Below are positions 42,870 to 51,368 of a stretch of 51,431 nucleotides of DNA, piece by piece. Source of the stretch: Chloroflexota bacterium (GTDB lineage Bacteria; Chloroflexota; Anaerolineae; Promineifilales; Promineifilaceae). How positions within the stretch are numbered: the stretch's first letter is position 1; each line of letters begins with the position of its first letter. Both the position numbers and the translations under genes were made by a program. The stretch is from NCBI GenBank assembly GCA_022616275.1, contig JAKEFB010000023.1, positions 1-51,431 on the forward strand, read 5' to 3'. The notes beneath the pieces are model-generated. The model searched no databases and was not told the DNA's origin. It was given only the letters and a program-made list of their open reading frames with translations.

Positions 42870-45800
42870 GCTGCGGCCGCAATCTCCCTATTGACCTTCA
42901 CTTTCTCCAGGAACGTCTGCCGTTTCTCCGGGTCGGCGATGGCTTCGGCCTGCTGCTGCATGGCCTGGCGGGCCTGGGCCAGCGCGCCGGCCGCCGCCGG
43001 GTCGCCCAGGGCTTGCAGCACCCGGTAGTGGTTAAAGTAAATCTGCTGCACTTCTTCGACGTTCTGCTGGCCGGCCAGCAGGTCAATCGCCTGTTGCGAG
43101 AAGCGGCAGCCCTCGTCTGGCTGGCCCTGGGCCAGGTAGACCTGCCCCAGGAAGGAGAGCGCGGTGACCAGCTCGCCCCGCAGGCCGAGCCGCTCGAAGG
43201 TCTCGGCCGCCCGCCGGAAGTGGCCCTCCGCTTCTGCTAACTGGCCCCGGCCGGTGGCCACCAGCCCCAGGCCATAAGTGCAGTAGCCGGCGCCGCGCTC
43301 GTCGTTAATCGCCTGCCGGATTTCCAGCGACTTTTGTAGGGCTGCTTCTGCCTCGTCCAGTTGGCCCAGGCAGAAGCGCACCAACCCAACCCCGTAGAGG
43401 GTGAAGCCCTGCCCGGTGCGGTCGCCCACCCGGCGGCGATATTCCAGCGCCTGCTCAAAGTGAGCCAGCGCCTGTTCGTATTCGCCCAGCCGGTGGGCAA
43501 TCCGGGCGCCGTTGTTGAGGTGGATGCCCATTTGCAGCCAGTCCTGGCGAGACTCGGCCGCCTGCAAGGCCAGGTCGTTGTGGTGCTGGGCCGTGCCGTA
43601 GTTGCCGGCGACGAAATTGATCATGCACAGGTACAGCTCGCTCCAGGACTCGCCGGCCGGGTCTTCCACCTCGCGCCGCAGCGCCGCCGCCTGGGAGAGG
43701 GCCGGCTGGGCCTGGGGATAGTTACCCCGGTAGTAATGGACCACGCCAATCTGGTGCAGGGCGGCCGCCTGGCCGGCCTTGTCCGCCTGGGCCTCTTTCA
43801 GCGCCAGCGCTTCCTGGGCCGTCTGGACGGCGTCGTCGTAGCGGCCGGTCCACTGGTAAAAGTCGGCCAGGCCGTTGAGGGCGTCGGCCCGGCGGGCCTC
43901 GTCCTGGTGAGCTTCGGCCAGTTGCAACATCGTCTGCAGGTCGGCTTCCCGCTCCAGTTGGCGGCCGAGCAGGCCGTAGACCTGCTGCCGCCGCTTGAGG
44001 ACGTCAAAGCGCCGCTGCCAGTGGCCGTCGTCGTCGCCCAGCCGTTCCAGCAACTCGCTGCTGTGCTGGACGGCTGTTTCGTTGGCAAACTCCGCCTGGG
44101 CCACCTGGCTGGCCTTTTCCAGGTAGTGCATTGCTTTGGCTTGGTCGTCGCTGCGGCCGAAGTGGTAGGCCAGCATCTCGCACTCTTCGTCCAGCCGGCC
44201 GGCAAATAACTGTTCCAGGGCCTCGCCGACCTGGCGGTGGAACTGCTGGCGGCGCTGGGCCAGTAGACTCTCGTAAGCCACCTCCTGCACCAGGGCGTCG
44301 GGGAAAGTGTAGACCTGTTCTTGTTCTTCCGCCTTTTTCGGCGCGTTGTCGCCAATCAGCACGTTGAGCAGGTCGGCAATCTTGGCCCCTCTGCGACTGG
44401 TCGCCCGGTCCACTTCCGACAGGCGAATCAGGCCCACCCGTTCCAGCTCAGCCAGCCAGCGCTCCAGCTCTGACTCGGTCGCCAGCCCCCTGAGCAGCCG
44501 GGCCTGGAAGCGCCGGCCGATGACCGCCGCCATCTGCAGCCCCTGGCGCACGTCTTCCGGCAGGCGGTCCAGCCGGGCGACGATGGCTCCCTGGAGGCTA
44601 TCGGGTACGGCAATCTCGTCAATTCTGTGAGTGACCTGCCACTGGCCGGGGTTGTCGGGATCGGGGACGACGGCGCTGCTTTCCATCAGCGAGCGGACGA
44701 CTTCTTCCAGGTAAAACGGGTTGCCGGCGACCTTATTCAAGATTTCCTCGACCGTTTCGTCGCTGAATTTCGCTCCCGGCAACAGCCGGCCCAGTAGCCG
44801 GCGGCTGTTGGCCTTGCTGAGCGGGGCCAGGCCGATTTCCGTGTAACGATGGGGAAAAGCGCTTTCGGCTTTATCCCGCAGCCGCCAGCTCCCCTTGTCC
44901 CGTTGCCGGCGCAAAATCAGGTAAAACATCAACGGGGCATGGTCGGTGACGGTGAACAGGTCCTCGATGAGCGCCAGCGACGCTTCGTCGGCCCAATGCA
45001 GGTCTTCCAGGGCAATGATCGTCGGCTTTTGCTCGGCCACGGCCGTAAAGAACTGCCGCATGGCCCAGAAGGTCTGTTTCTGGCGGACGTTCGGTTCCAG
45101 CTCGGCCACCCACTTGGCCCACACCCCTTCCAGCGGTAATTTGAGCAAATGGGCCAGGAAGGGAATGGCCTCGCGGGCCGTTTCTTTGCCCAGCAACGAC
45201 TCGCCCCGCTTCCAGAGGGTGAAGAGCATGTCGTCTTTGTTGGCGTCGGCCTTAAGACCCAGGGCGCTGTAAAGGATCTGGTTAATGAGCCAGTGGCTGA
45301 CCTGCTCGCTAAAGGACAGGGATTGCCCCTCAAACCAGTTGACCTCGCCGGCCGGCCTGGCGTTAAAGATCCAGTTGTTCAATTCCCGTTTCAGGCGTGA
45401 CTTGCCCAGGCCACTGTCCCCAATGACGGCCACGATTTGCCCCCGGCCGGCCAGCAGGGCCTGGCCGTGGCTTTGCAGCGCCTGCAGTTCCCTGTCCCGG
45501 CCCGTCAGGGGCGATTCGCCGCTGTCCAGGCCGCGCGTCCGGCCGGCCGCCTCGCGCCGGCCCAGCACTTTGAAAGTCGGAATCGGAACTTCCTTGCCCT
45601 TGACCTTGAGTTCCCCTTTACTTTCCAGCTCAACTAACGGAGCGACCCGTTCCTGCGTCTTCTTGCTGACAAAAATGTCACCCCATTCGGCCTTAGACAT
45701 CAGCCGGGCGGCCATGTTGATGTCGTCGCCCATCAGCGTGTATTCCTGGCGCAAATTGGCTGCACCGACGTTGCCGGCAAAGAGGTGGCCGGTGTTGATG

Positions 45801-46153
45801 CCGATGCGCTGGTCAAAGCGATAGATGCCGGCTTCCGTTTGCAAGGCGGCAAAATGTTTCCGGGTGTCGGCCTGCATCTCCAGGGCCGTGTACACGGCCC
45901 GGACCGGGTCGTCTTCGTGGGCGCGCGGCGCGCCGAAGAAGATCACCAGCCGGTCGCCGACGGCGTACTGGTCCATCCGGGCCAGCGTCCCCTCGTACTT
46001 TTCGACGATGTCGGCCATGTGGCAAAAGTAACGGTGCAACTGGTTGGTAATGATTTCCGGCTGGCTCTCGCCCAGCTCCTGGATCAGGTCGCTAATGCCC
46101 CGGTAGTTGACAAACATAACCGTTACCGGCCGGTGGTCGGGAGCCATCTGCAC
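42866..46153 (-). CDS. Cyclase-AAA-TPR signalling ATPase; probably the 3' part of a frameshifted larger gene
   Basis: 1095 residues from the GTG at 46153. Order: class III nucleotide-cyclase-like domain (about 8-200; MGDDINMAARLMS is clear, but the first metal-binding Asp is Asn16, while Asp67 of VGDRLVIFFG is kept), a linker with PLTGRDRELQAL, a STAND/AAA ATPase with Walker A GDSGLGKS (Lys251) and Walker B IIALEDLHWADEA, winged-helix-like region (PDALVQEVAYESLL), then TPR repeats to the C-terminus. The natural N-terminus is unconvincing: in the frame before the GTG the protein reads on sensibly, and one missing base at about 46161 would fuse it to the upstream cyclase ORF. Cytoplasmic signalling protein; ligand unknown. 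Confidence 0.9.
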   Translation of the reverse strand: MQMAPDHRPVTVMFVNYRGISDLIQELGESQPEIITNQLHRYFCHMADIVEKYEGTLARMDQYAVGDRLVIFFGAPRAHEDDPVRAVYTALEMQADTRKHFAALQTEAGIYRFDQRIGINTGHLFAGNVGAANLRQEYTLMGDDINMAARLMSKAEWGDIFVSKKTQERVAPLVELESKGELKVKGKEVPIPTFKVLGRREAAGRTRGLDSGESPLTGRDRELQALQSHGQALLAGRGQIVAVIGDSGLGKSRLKRELNNWIFNARPAGEVNWFEGQSLSFSEQVSHWLINQILYSALGLKADANKDDMLFTLWKRGESLLGKETAREAIPFLAHLLKLPLEGVWAKWVAELEPNVRQKQTFWAMRQFFTAVAEQKPTIIALEDLHWADEASLALIEDLFTVTDHAPLMFYLILRRQRDKGSWRLRDKAESAFPHRYTEIGLAPLSKANSRRLLGRLLPGAKFSDETVEEILNKVAGNPFYLEEVVRSLMESSAVVPDPDNPGQWQVTHRIDEIAVPDSLQGAIVARLDRLPEDVRQGLQMAAVIGRRFQARLLRGLATESELERWLAELERVGLIRLSEVDRATSRRGAKIADLLNVLIGDNAPKKAEEQEQVYTFPDALVQEVAYESLLAQRRQQFHRQVGEALEQLFAGRLDEECEMLAYHFGRSDDQAKAMHYLEKASQVAQAEFANETAVQHSSELLERLGDDDGHWQRRFDVLKRRQQVYGLLGRQLEREADLQTMLQLAEAHQDEARRADALNGLADFYQWTGRYDDAVQTAQEALALKEAQADKAGQAAALHQIGVVHYYRGNYPQAQPALSQAAALRREVEDPAGESWSELYLCMINFVAGNYGTAQHHNDLALQAAESRQDWLQMGIHLNNGARIAHRLGEYEQALAHFEQALEYRRRVGDRTGQGFTLYGVGLVRFCLGQLDEAEAALQKSLEIRQAINDERGAGYCTYGLGLVATGRGQLAEAEGHFRRAAETFERLGLRGELVTALSFLGQVYLAQGQPDEGCRFSQQAIDLLAGQQNVEEVQQIYFNHYRVLQALGDPAAAGALAQARQAMQQQAEAIADPEKRQTFLEKVKVNREIAAAA

Positions 46154-47475
46154 ATTGTCCGGTTGGTCACCATCCGCGGTAGCAGGTCGGCCGCCAGGTA
46201 AGGGGTCAGCCGGTCGAGCCGGTCTACCAGGTAGGTGAGTTGTTCGGGACCGTCGCCGGGGGGATCGTCGTCCAGGGGGACCACTTTGCCTTTACGGGCG
46301 GCCGGGTCCATTTCGCCGGCGGCCGATAGCAGGCGATAAAAGTCTTCGGCCCGCTGCTCGACCTCGACCTGGTCCTTGATCAGATCGTACGTGGACCGGG
46401 TAATGGCCACCTCGCCCGGTTCGGCCTGGCCTTCAGCCCGCTCGGCCTGGTTGACGGTGAAGCCGGTGGTCACGTAAGCCATATCCTGAGGCGTGCCAAT
46501 GTGAGCGGCGAAGAAGGGGCCGGAAGAAATGCCACACTTAATTCGCAGCGCCATCGTCTGGCCGGCCGCTTCGATGGCCGAAAATTTGGGCATGATGCCC
46601 TGCATGGCCAGCGCCGCCTGGGCCGCCTGCAGCGCGCCGCCGCTCATGTCGCCGCTGGCGTCGGCCTCAAACACCCCCAGCAAGGCGTCGCCGCCAAACT
46701 TGAGCAGCGAGCCGCCGTGGTTGAGGAGAATGCTGACCAGGTCGAAGAAGAGGCTGTTGATGATGCTGGTCACCCGCTCGGCCCCGTCCTGGCCGAAGCG
46801 GCTCAGCCGCTCCGAGAGGGGAGTGAAGCCAGACACGTCTACGAAGAGGAAGCTGCCCTGGACCATGCCCCCGGCCGGCTGGCTACCTGGCTGTGGGTTA
46901 AGAACGACTGGCCGGGGCAGGTAGGTTTTGGCCGTCCGCAGCAGGACCACCAGGTGCCTGCCCACCTCAGTCAGTTGGCGCTCCGTCGGCCGGCGCTCCA
47001 GCGGCTCAAAAAGATGTTCCGGCAGGTATTTCTTCAGCGAGGGCAGCATCTCGGATAGTGGCCGGGAGGGGGTGAGGGGGTGAGGGGGTGATGAGTTGGC
47101 CCGGCCAACTCCGGTGACAAGGTGATCGGACGAAGGGGGCGACGGGGTTGGTGGGGGCGTGGGTTGTGGAGCAGGAGAGATAGAAGGGGCGGGCTGGGGC
47201 TGCGCCGGGGCGATGCTGACCTGGATGAGCATGATCCCGCAATGGTGGCACTGGACCTGGCCGGGAGCGACCACCACGCCGCAGGCCGGGCAGTGGCGTT
47301 CGGCCGGGGCGGCCGCGCCGACGACCATGTGGCCGCAGTGGAAACAGAAGCGGGCCTGGACCGGCAGCAGCGTGTGGCACAGCGAGCAGACAAGGCCGGC
47401 CGTCAGCGACTGGCCACAATTCAGGCAAAAACGCGCCTGGGCCGGATTCGGCGTTGCGCACTCAGAACAGAGCAT
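46123..47475 (-). CDS. Zinc-ribbon/adenylate-guanylate-cyclase protein; probably the 5' part of the same gene
   Basis: 450 residues. Three zinc-ribbon units with CxxC pairs (CSECATPNPAQARFCLNCG, CSLCHTLLPVQARFCFHCG, CPACGVVVAPGQVQCHHCG), a Pro-rich linker, then a class III cyclase domain with both metal Asp residues (Asp213 in FLFVDVSGFT and Asp263 in FGGDALLG). The last ~12 codons (after LLPRMVTN) leave the family pattern and overlap the next ORF by 31 bases in another frame. Restoring one C in the coding strand near 46161 would give ...VTNPDNVQMAPDH and continue into the downstream cyclase-ATPase. Part of the linker comes from three GGGGGTGA repeats (47067-47092). The first cyclase could be active; the second may be regulatory. 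Confidence 0.88.
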   Translation of the reverse strand: MLCSECATPNPAQARFCLNCGQSLTAGLVCSLCHTLLPVQARFCFHCGHMVVGAAAPAERHCPACGVVVAPGQVQCHHCGIMLIQVSIAPAQPQPAPSISPAPQPTPPPTPSPPSSDHLVTGVGRANSSPPHPLTPSRPLSEMLPSLKKYLPEHLFEPLERRPTERQLTEVGRHLVVLLRTAKTYLPRPVVLNPQPGSQPAGGMVQGSFLFVDVSGFTPLSERLSRFGQDGAERVTSIINSLFFDLVSILLNHGGSLLKFGGDALLGVFEADASGDMSGGALQAAQAALAMQGIMPKFSAIEAAGQTMALRIKCGISSGPFFAAHIGTPQDMAYVTTGFTVNQAERAEGQAEPGEVAITRSTYDLIKDQVEVEQRAEDFYRLLSAAGEMDPAARKGKVVPLDDDPPGDGPEQLTYLVDRLDRLTPYLAADLLPRMVTNRTMCRWLPTTGR

Positions 47476-47576
47476 GATTCAACCTCTCAAAAGCCAATTG
47501 TACCGGAATAAAAGCCAGGCCAAAACAGGACTTTCGTGCGGTTTCAATGGGCGGAGCGTGCTACAATCGAAATCAC

Positions 47577-47604
47577 ATTGTTGGCTGTAGATTGTTGGCT
47601 GTGG
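47577..47604. repeat. 14-bp tandem repeat (two copies) upstream of the S10 peptidase gene
   Basis: ATTGTTGGCTGTAG is followed directly by ATTGTTGGCTGTGG, differing at one base. The 14-base unit (2 x 7) matches the heptamer style of the element at 3064-3118. No function seen. Confidence 0.7.
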
Positions 47605-47677
47605 CCGGTCTCCGACAAGGCCAGATCCTGGACCAGCCACCACAGGCCACACTATCTTCAAGAAGGACGAGAGCATC

Positions 47678-49192
47678 ATGCCGGCAAAGGAAAATGAAAC
47701 TACCAATAACGAGACCAGGCGGCCGGAGCCGCAGGAGCAACTGGTTGAGACCCAGCACACCGTCACAATCCGGGGACAGGAGATCAGCTATACGGCCACG
47801 GCCGGCACGATTATCCTCAAGGAAGAGGAAGAAAAAGACGACAAGGCCGAAGGGGAAAAAGCCAAGGCGGCCGTCTTCTTCGTCGCCTATACCCGCGACG
47901 GCCACTACCAGCCCCACGACCGGCCGGTCACCTTCTCCTTCAACGGTGGGCCGGGTTCTTCTTCCGTCTGGCTGCACCTGGGGCTGCTCGGCCCGCGCCG
48001 GGTGCTGCTGGACGAGATCGGCCGGCCCCTGCCGCCCCCTTACCAATTGGTGGACAACGACTACTCTCTACTGGACGTGACCGACCTGGTCTTTATTGAC
48101 CCGGTCAGCACCGGTTTTAGCCGGGTCGTACCCGGCGAGAAGTCAAAACAGTTCCACGACTTCAACAAGGACATTGAGTCGGTGGGCGAGTTTATCCGCC
48201 TCTACACCTCGCGCGCCCGGCGCTGGACGTCGCCTAAGTTTCTGATCGGCGAAAGTTACGGCACGACCCGCGCCGCCGGGCTGGCCGGCTACCTCCAGGA
48301 CCGGCACGGTCTGTATCTAAACGGTATCATGCTCGTTTCGGCCATTCTCAACTTCCAAACGGCCCGTTTCACCGTCGGCAACGACCTGCCCTACATCCTC
48401 TTTCTGCCGACCTATACGGCCACGGCCTGGTACCATCGCCGGCTACCGGCCGGCTTACAACACGACCTGCGCCAGACGCTGGCCGAGGTGGAAGCCTTCG
48501 CCCTGGGCGAATACACCCTGGCCTTGATGAAAGGGGCGGCGCTGCCGGCCGGCGAACGGGAAACAATAGCCGGCAAGCTGGCCCGCTACACCGGCCTGTC
48601 GCCCGAATACGTCGAACGCAGCAACTTGCGGATTGAGATTTTCCGCTTCGTCAAAGAGCTGCTGCGCGACCAACGCCGGACCACCGGCCGGCTGGACAGC
48701 CGCTTCACCGGCGTGGACCGGGACGCGGCCGGCGAAAATTTTGAGTATGACCCCAGCTACGCGGCCATCCAGGGGGCATACACAGCCACGCTCAATGATT
48801 ACCTGCGCCGGGAACTGCAATTTGCCAGCGACCTGCCCTACGAAATCTTGACCGACCGGGTCCACCCCTGGAAATTCGACAAACACCAGAACGAGTACGT
48901 CAACGTAGCCGAGACACTGCGCCGGGCCATGTCTATGAACCCGTTCTTAAAACTCTTCGTCGCCAACGGCTACTATGACCTGGCTACCCCCTACCTGGCC
49001 ACGGAGTACACTTTCAATCACCTGGAGCTGGATCCCGCCTTGCAGCAAAATATCTCCATGGGCTACTACGAAGCCGGCCACATGATGTACATCCACCGGC
49101 CGTCCCTGGCCCAACTGCGCCAGGACCTGGTGGGGTTCATCGGGTCGGCCGTGCCTGAATCAAGCGGGAGCAGCGCTAAAAGCCCTGCCTGA
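47678..49192 (+). CDS. S10 serine carboxypeptidase family protein, apparently cytoplasmic
   Basis: 504 residues. alpha/beta-hydrolase with oxyanion motif FNGGPGSSS, catalytic Ser193 (IGESYGTTRAAG), Asp434 (NGYYDLATPY) and His468 (YEAGHMMYIH), and the conserved FIDPVSTGFSR. These proteins remove C-terminal amino acids at acidic pH in eukaryotes; bacterial members are poorly studied. The N-terminus is charged (Asn/Glu/Thr-rich) with no signal peptide, so it looks cytoplasmic. The start is the ATG after AAGGACGAGAG. Single gene between divergent cyclase and downstream transporter units. Confidence 0.92.
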   Translation: MPAKENETTNNETRRPEPQEQLVETQHTVTIRGQEISYTATAGTIILKEEEEKDDKAEGEKAKAAVFFVAYTRDGHYQPHDRPVTFSFNGGPGSSSVWLHLGLLGPRRVLLDEIGRPLPPPYQLVDNDYSLLDVTDLVFIDPVSTGFSRVVPGEKSKQFHDFNKDIESVGEFIRLYTSRARRWTSPKFLIGESYGTTRAAGLAGYLQDRHGLYLNGIMLVSAILNFQTARFTVGNDLPYILFLPTYTATAWYHRRLPAGLQHDLRQTLAEVEAFALGEYTLALMKGAALPAGERETIAGKLARYTGLSPEYVERSNLRIEIFRFVKELLRDQRRTTGRLDSRFTGVDRDAAGENFEYDPSYAAIQGAYTATLNDYLRRELQFASDLPYEILTDRVHPWKFDKHQNEYVNVAETLRRAMSMNPFLKLFVANGYYDLATPYLATEYTFNHLELDPALQQNISMGYYEAGHMMYIHRPSLAQLRQDLVGFIGSAVPESSGSSAKSPA

Positions 49193-49246
49193 GCCTGGGA
49201 TAGTCACCGGGCAGCGGCCCTAATTTGTCACTGGCATGTCACTCTG

Positions 49247-49275
49247 TTGACGTTCTCTGCTCTTTGCCATAGAAT
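49247..49275 (+). promoter_or_regulatory. Strong candidate promoter for the peptide-type ABC operon
   Basis: TTGACG (49247-49252), a 17-base spacer and TAGAAT (49270-49275), each one base from consensus. It lies about 175 bases before the solute-binding gene, leaving a long 5' leader. Confidence 0.6.
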
Positions 49276-49452
49276 TAACGATTAAGGCTTCTTGTCAATA
49301 AAGCTGTCTTCCCGCCATCGTCAGGAGCTGTCGTCTGTCATGTCGGCCTTAACGCCGGTAAGGAGGTTGCCCATATAAGGAAATTGGATACCGGTTCCCC
49401 ACACAAAAGGTTATGGAAATGCAAATTTAGTTTTAGGGAGAAGGAGAATATC

Positions 49453-51282
49453 ATGTTTCGGACGAGATTTTTGATCCCTCTACTTTTCGCGGTTTCCATC
49501 CTCGTGCTGGTGGCCTGCCAGGCCGGGGCTGTCGAAGTAACCCGCGTTGTCGAGAACACGGTTGTCGAAACCCGGGTGGTCGAGGTGGAAGGCGAAGAGG
49601 TAATCGTCGAGGTAACCCGGGTTGTGACTGAAGAAGTGGTCGTCGAACCCACGGCCGCGCCCATCCCCCAGGGCGGCGACGTCGTCGAGTCCTCTTTCGC
49701 CGACGGCAGCACCTTGAATCCCGTCGTCATCTCCGATCAGGCTTCTAATGACATTGCCAATAAGTTGTTCCTTTCGTTGGTCACGCTTGAGGCGTTCACC
49801 GGCAACGTCATCGGCCAGATTGCCGAGAGTTGGGACGTTTCTGACGACGGCCTGGTTTGGACGTTCCATCTGCGCGACGACATTACCTGGTCGGATGGGA
49901 CGCCGGTGACCTCGGCCGACGTCGTCTTTAGCTGGGACGCCATCCACACCGACTCGGTCGCCTCGCCTCGCCGGTCTAATTTCCAGACCGTGGATAGCTG
50001 GCAGGCGATTGACGATTACACCGTGGAGCTAACCCTTAATACCGTGGACTGCACCCTGCTCACCAACCTGGGCACGGGTATTCTCCCGGCCCACGCCTAC
50101 GACAACGACCCGGAGAACATCGTTGACAGCCCCGAAAACAACGCCCCGTCCATCACCAACGGGCCGTTCACCTTCGGCGAATGGGTGCCGGATGACCACG
50201 CCACCCTGAACGCCAACCCCGATTACTATCTGGGCGCGCCCAACGTGGACACCTGGACGCGGCGTGTTTTCGCCGACCAATCGGCCGAGCTGGCCGGCTT
50301 CCTGGCCGGCGAAACCGATACCATGGGCAGAGGCGTTGGGCCGCAGTTTGTCTCCGTCATCGAGGGCGAGATCGCCTCTGGGCAGCCGATACAAATCCGC
50401 AAATGGTTCACCAACGGCAACACCTTCGTCGGCTTTAACCTGGCCAACCCGGCCAATCCCCAGAATGGTTGGGATGACGTGGTGGAAGCCGATGGCAAGT
50501 GGACCGAGGGCGAGCCGCCGTTGCCACAAGATCCGCATCCGGTTCTGGGTGACAGAGCGGTACGCCTGGCCATCGCCAACGCCATAGACTACAGTGGGAT
50601 CATCAATAAGGTCGTCTTCGGCCAGGGCGGTCTCACCCTGGCCAACGTCTGGCCTTCCATCGAGTGGGCTTACAACAACGACGTCGAGCCTTATACGCAA
50701 GATCTCGAGCTGGCCCAATCCATCCTCGACGACGCCGGTTGGGTAGACGGCGACGGTGATGGCGTGCGCGAGAAGGACGGGCAGCGTCTGGCCTTTACCT
50801 TGATGACCAACGCCGGCAACGAAACCCGCGAGAACATCGGCGTCTTGATGAAGGACACGCTCGACAGCATTGGTTTTGAGATTACGTTGAATTACATCGA
50901 ATTCGGCACAGTGGTCCAGAATCTGCTGGGGCAAACTTACGACGCCGTGATCATTGGCTTTGGCGGCGGCGCCCCCGAGCCCGACGATCGTAGCCAGTTC
51001 TCCTACAAGAACGACGAGGTCGGCGCCGGCTTTAACTTCGTCTCCTACTACAACGAACAGGTCGAAGCCAACCTGGCCGACGGCCTGGCAGTACCGGGCT
51101 GCGCCCAAGAGGACCGGGCCCCATTCTACAAGGAGAATCAGGCGCTCATGCACGAGGACGTGCCCTACGCCTGGTTGTATGTTGGTCTGGCCAATGGCGT
51201 CTGGTGGGATCGGCTGCAGAACTATGATCCCAACACCTGGAGCCTCTGGTACAATGTTCACGAGTGGTACCTCACGCAGTAA
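49453..51282 (+). CDS. ABC transporter solute-binding lipoprotein, family 5 (peptide/oligopeptide type)
   Basis: 609 residues from the ATG at 49453 with AAGGAG upstream. Lipoprotein signal (SILVLVAC, Cys22), then a repetitive Val/Glu/Thr/Arg spacer (VEVTRVVE-like units repeated) typical of Chloroflexota lipoproteins, then the family 5 fold: LNPVVISDQASNDIANKLF, GQIAESWDVSDDGLVWTFHLRDDITWSDGTPVTSADVVFSWD, GPFTFGEWVPDDH, NPDYYLGAPNVDTW, and AIANAIDYSGIINKVVFGQG. Substrate could be peptides, nickel or oligosaccharides. It is followed by the start of a DppB-like permease gene, so a full importer operon continues past the window. Confidence 0.93.
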   Translation: MFRTRFLIPLLFAVSILVLVACQAGAVEVTRVVENTVVETRVVEVEGEEVIVEVTRVVTEEVVVEPTAAPIPQGGDVVESSFADGSTLNPVVISDQASNDIANKLFLSLVTLEAFTGNVIGQIAESWDVSDDGLVWTFHLRDDITWSDGTPVTSADVVFSWDAIHTDSVASPRRSNFQTVDSWQAIDDYTVELTLNTVDCTLLTNLGTGILPAHAYDNDPENIVDSPENNAPSITNGPFTFGEWVPDDHATLNANPDYYLGAPNVDTWTRRVFADQSAELAGFLAGETDTMGRGVGPQFVSVIEGEIASGQPIQIRKWFTNGNTFVGFNLANPANPQNGWDDVVEADGKWTEGEPPLPQDPHPVLGDRAVRLAIANAIDYSGIINKVVFGQGGLTLANVWPSIEWAYNNDVEPYTQDLELAQSILDDAGWVDGDGDGVREKDGQRLAFTLMTNAGNETRENIGVLMKDTLDSIGFEITLNYIEFGTVVQNLLGQTYDAVIIGFGGGAPEPDDRSQFSYKNDEVGAGFNFVSYYNEQVEANLADGLAVPGCAQEDRAPFYKENQALMHEDVPYAWLYVGLANGVWWDRLQNYDPNTWSLWYNVHEWYLTQ

Positions 51283-51312
51283 GCGGCTTGAAGCAGCTAT
51301 ATTAGCTTAGCC

Positions 51313-51352
51313 AGAAGGGGGCCGGCCGTTCAAACCGGCCGGCCCTCCTTCT
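51313..51352. terminator. Large hairpin between binding-protein and permease genes
   Basis: AGAAGG plus GGGCCGGCCG (51313-51328) pairs with CGGCCGGCCC plus CCTTCT (51336-51352) with one bulged T and a 7-base loop. A hairpin at this place commonly stabilises the binding-protein message and reduces permease expression. Confidence 0.6.
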
Positions 51353-51368
51353 CCCCCGGGAAAAAGTC

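Noticed and set aside
50029-51261. 410-residue minus-strand ORF opposite the family 5 solute-binding gene
   Set aside because: The plus-strand gene has a complete family pattern and ribosome site; the reverse frame is a mirror of its codon use.
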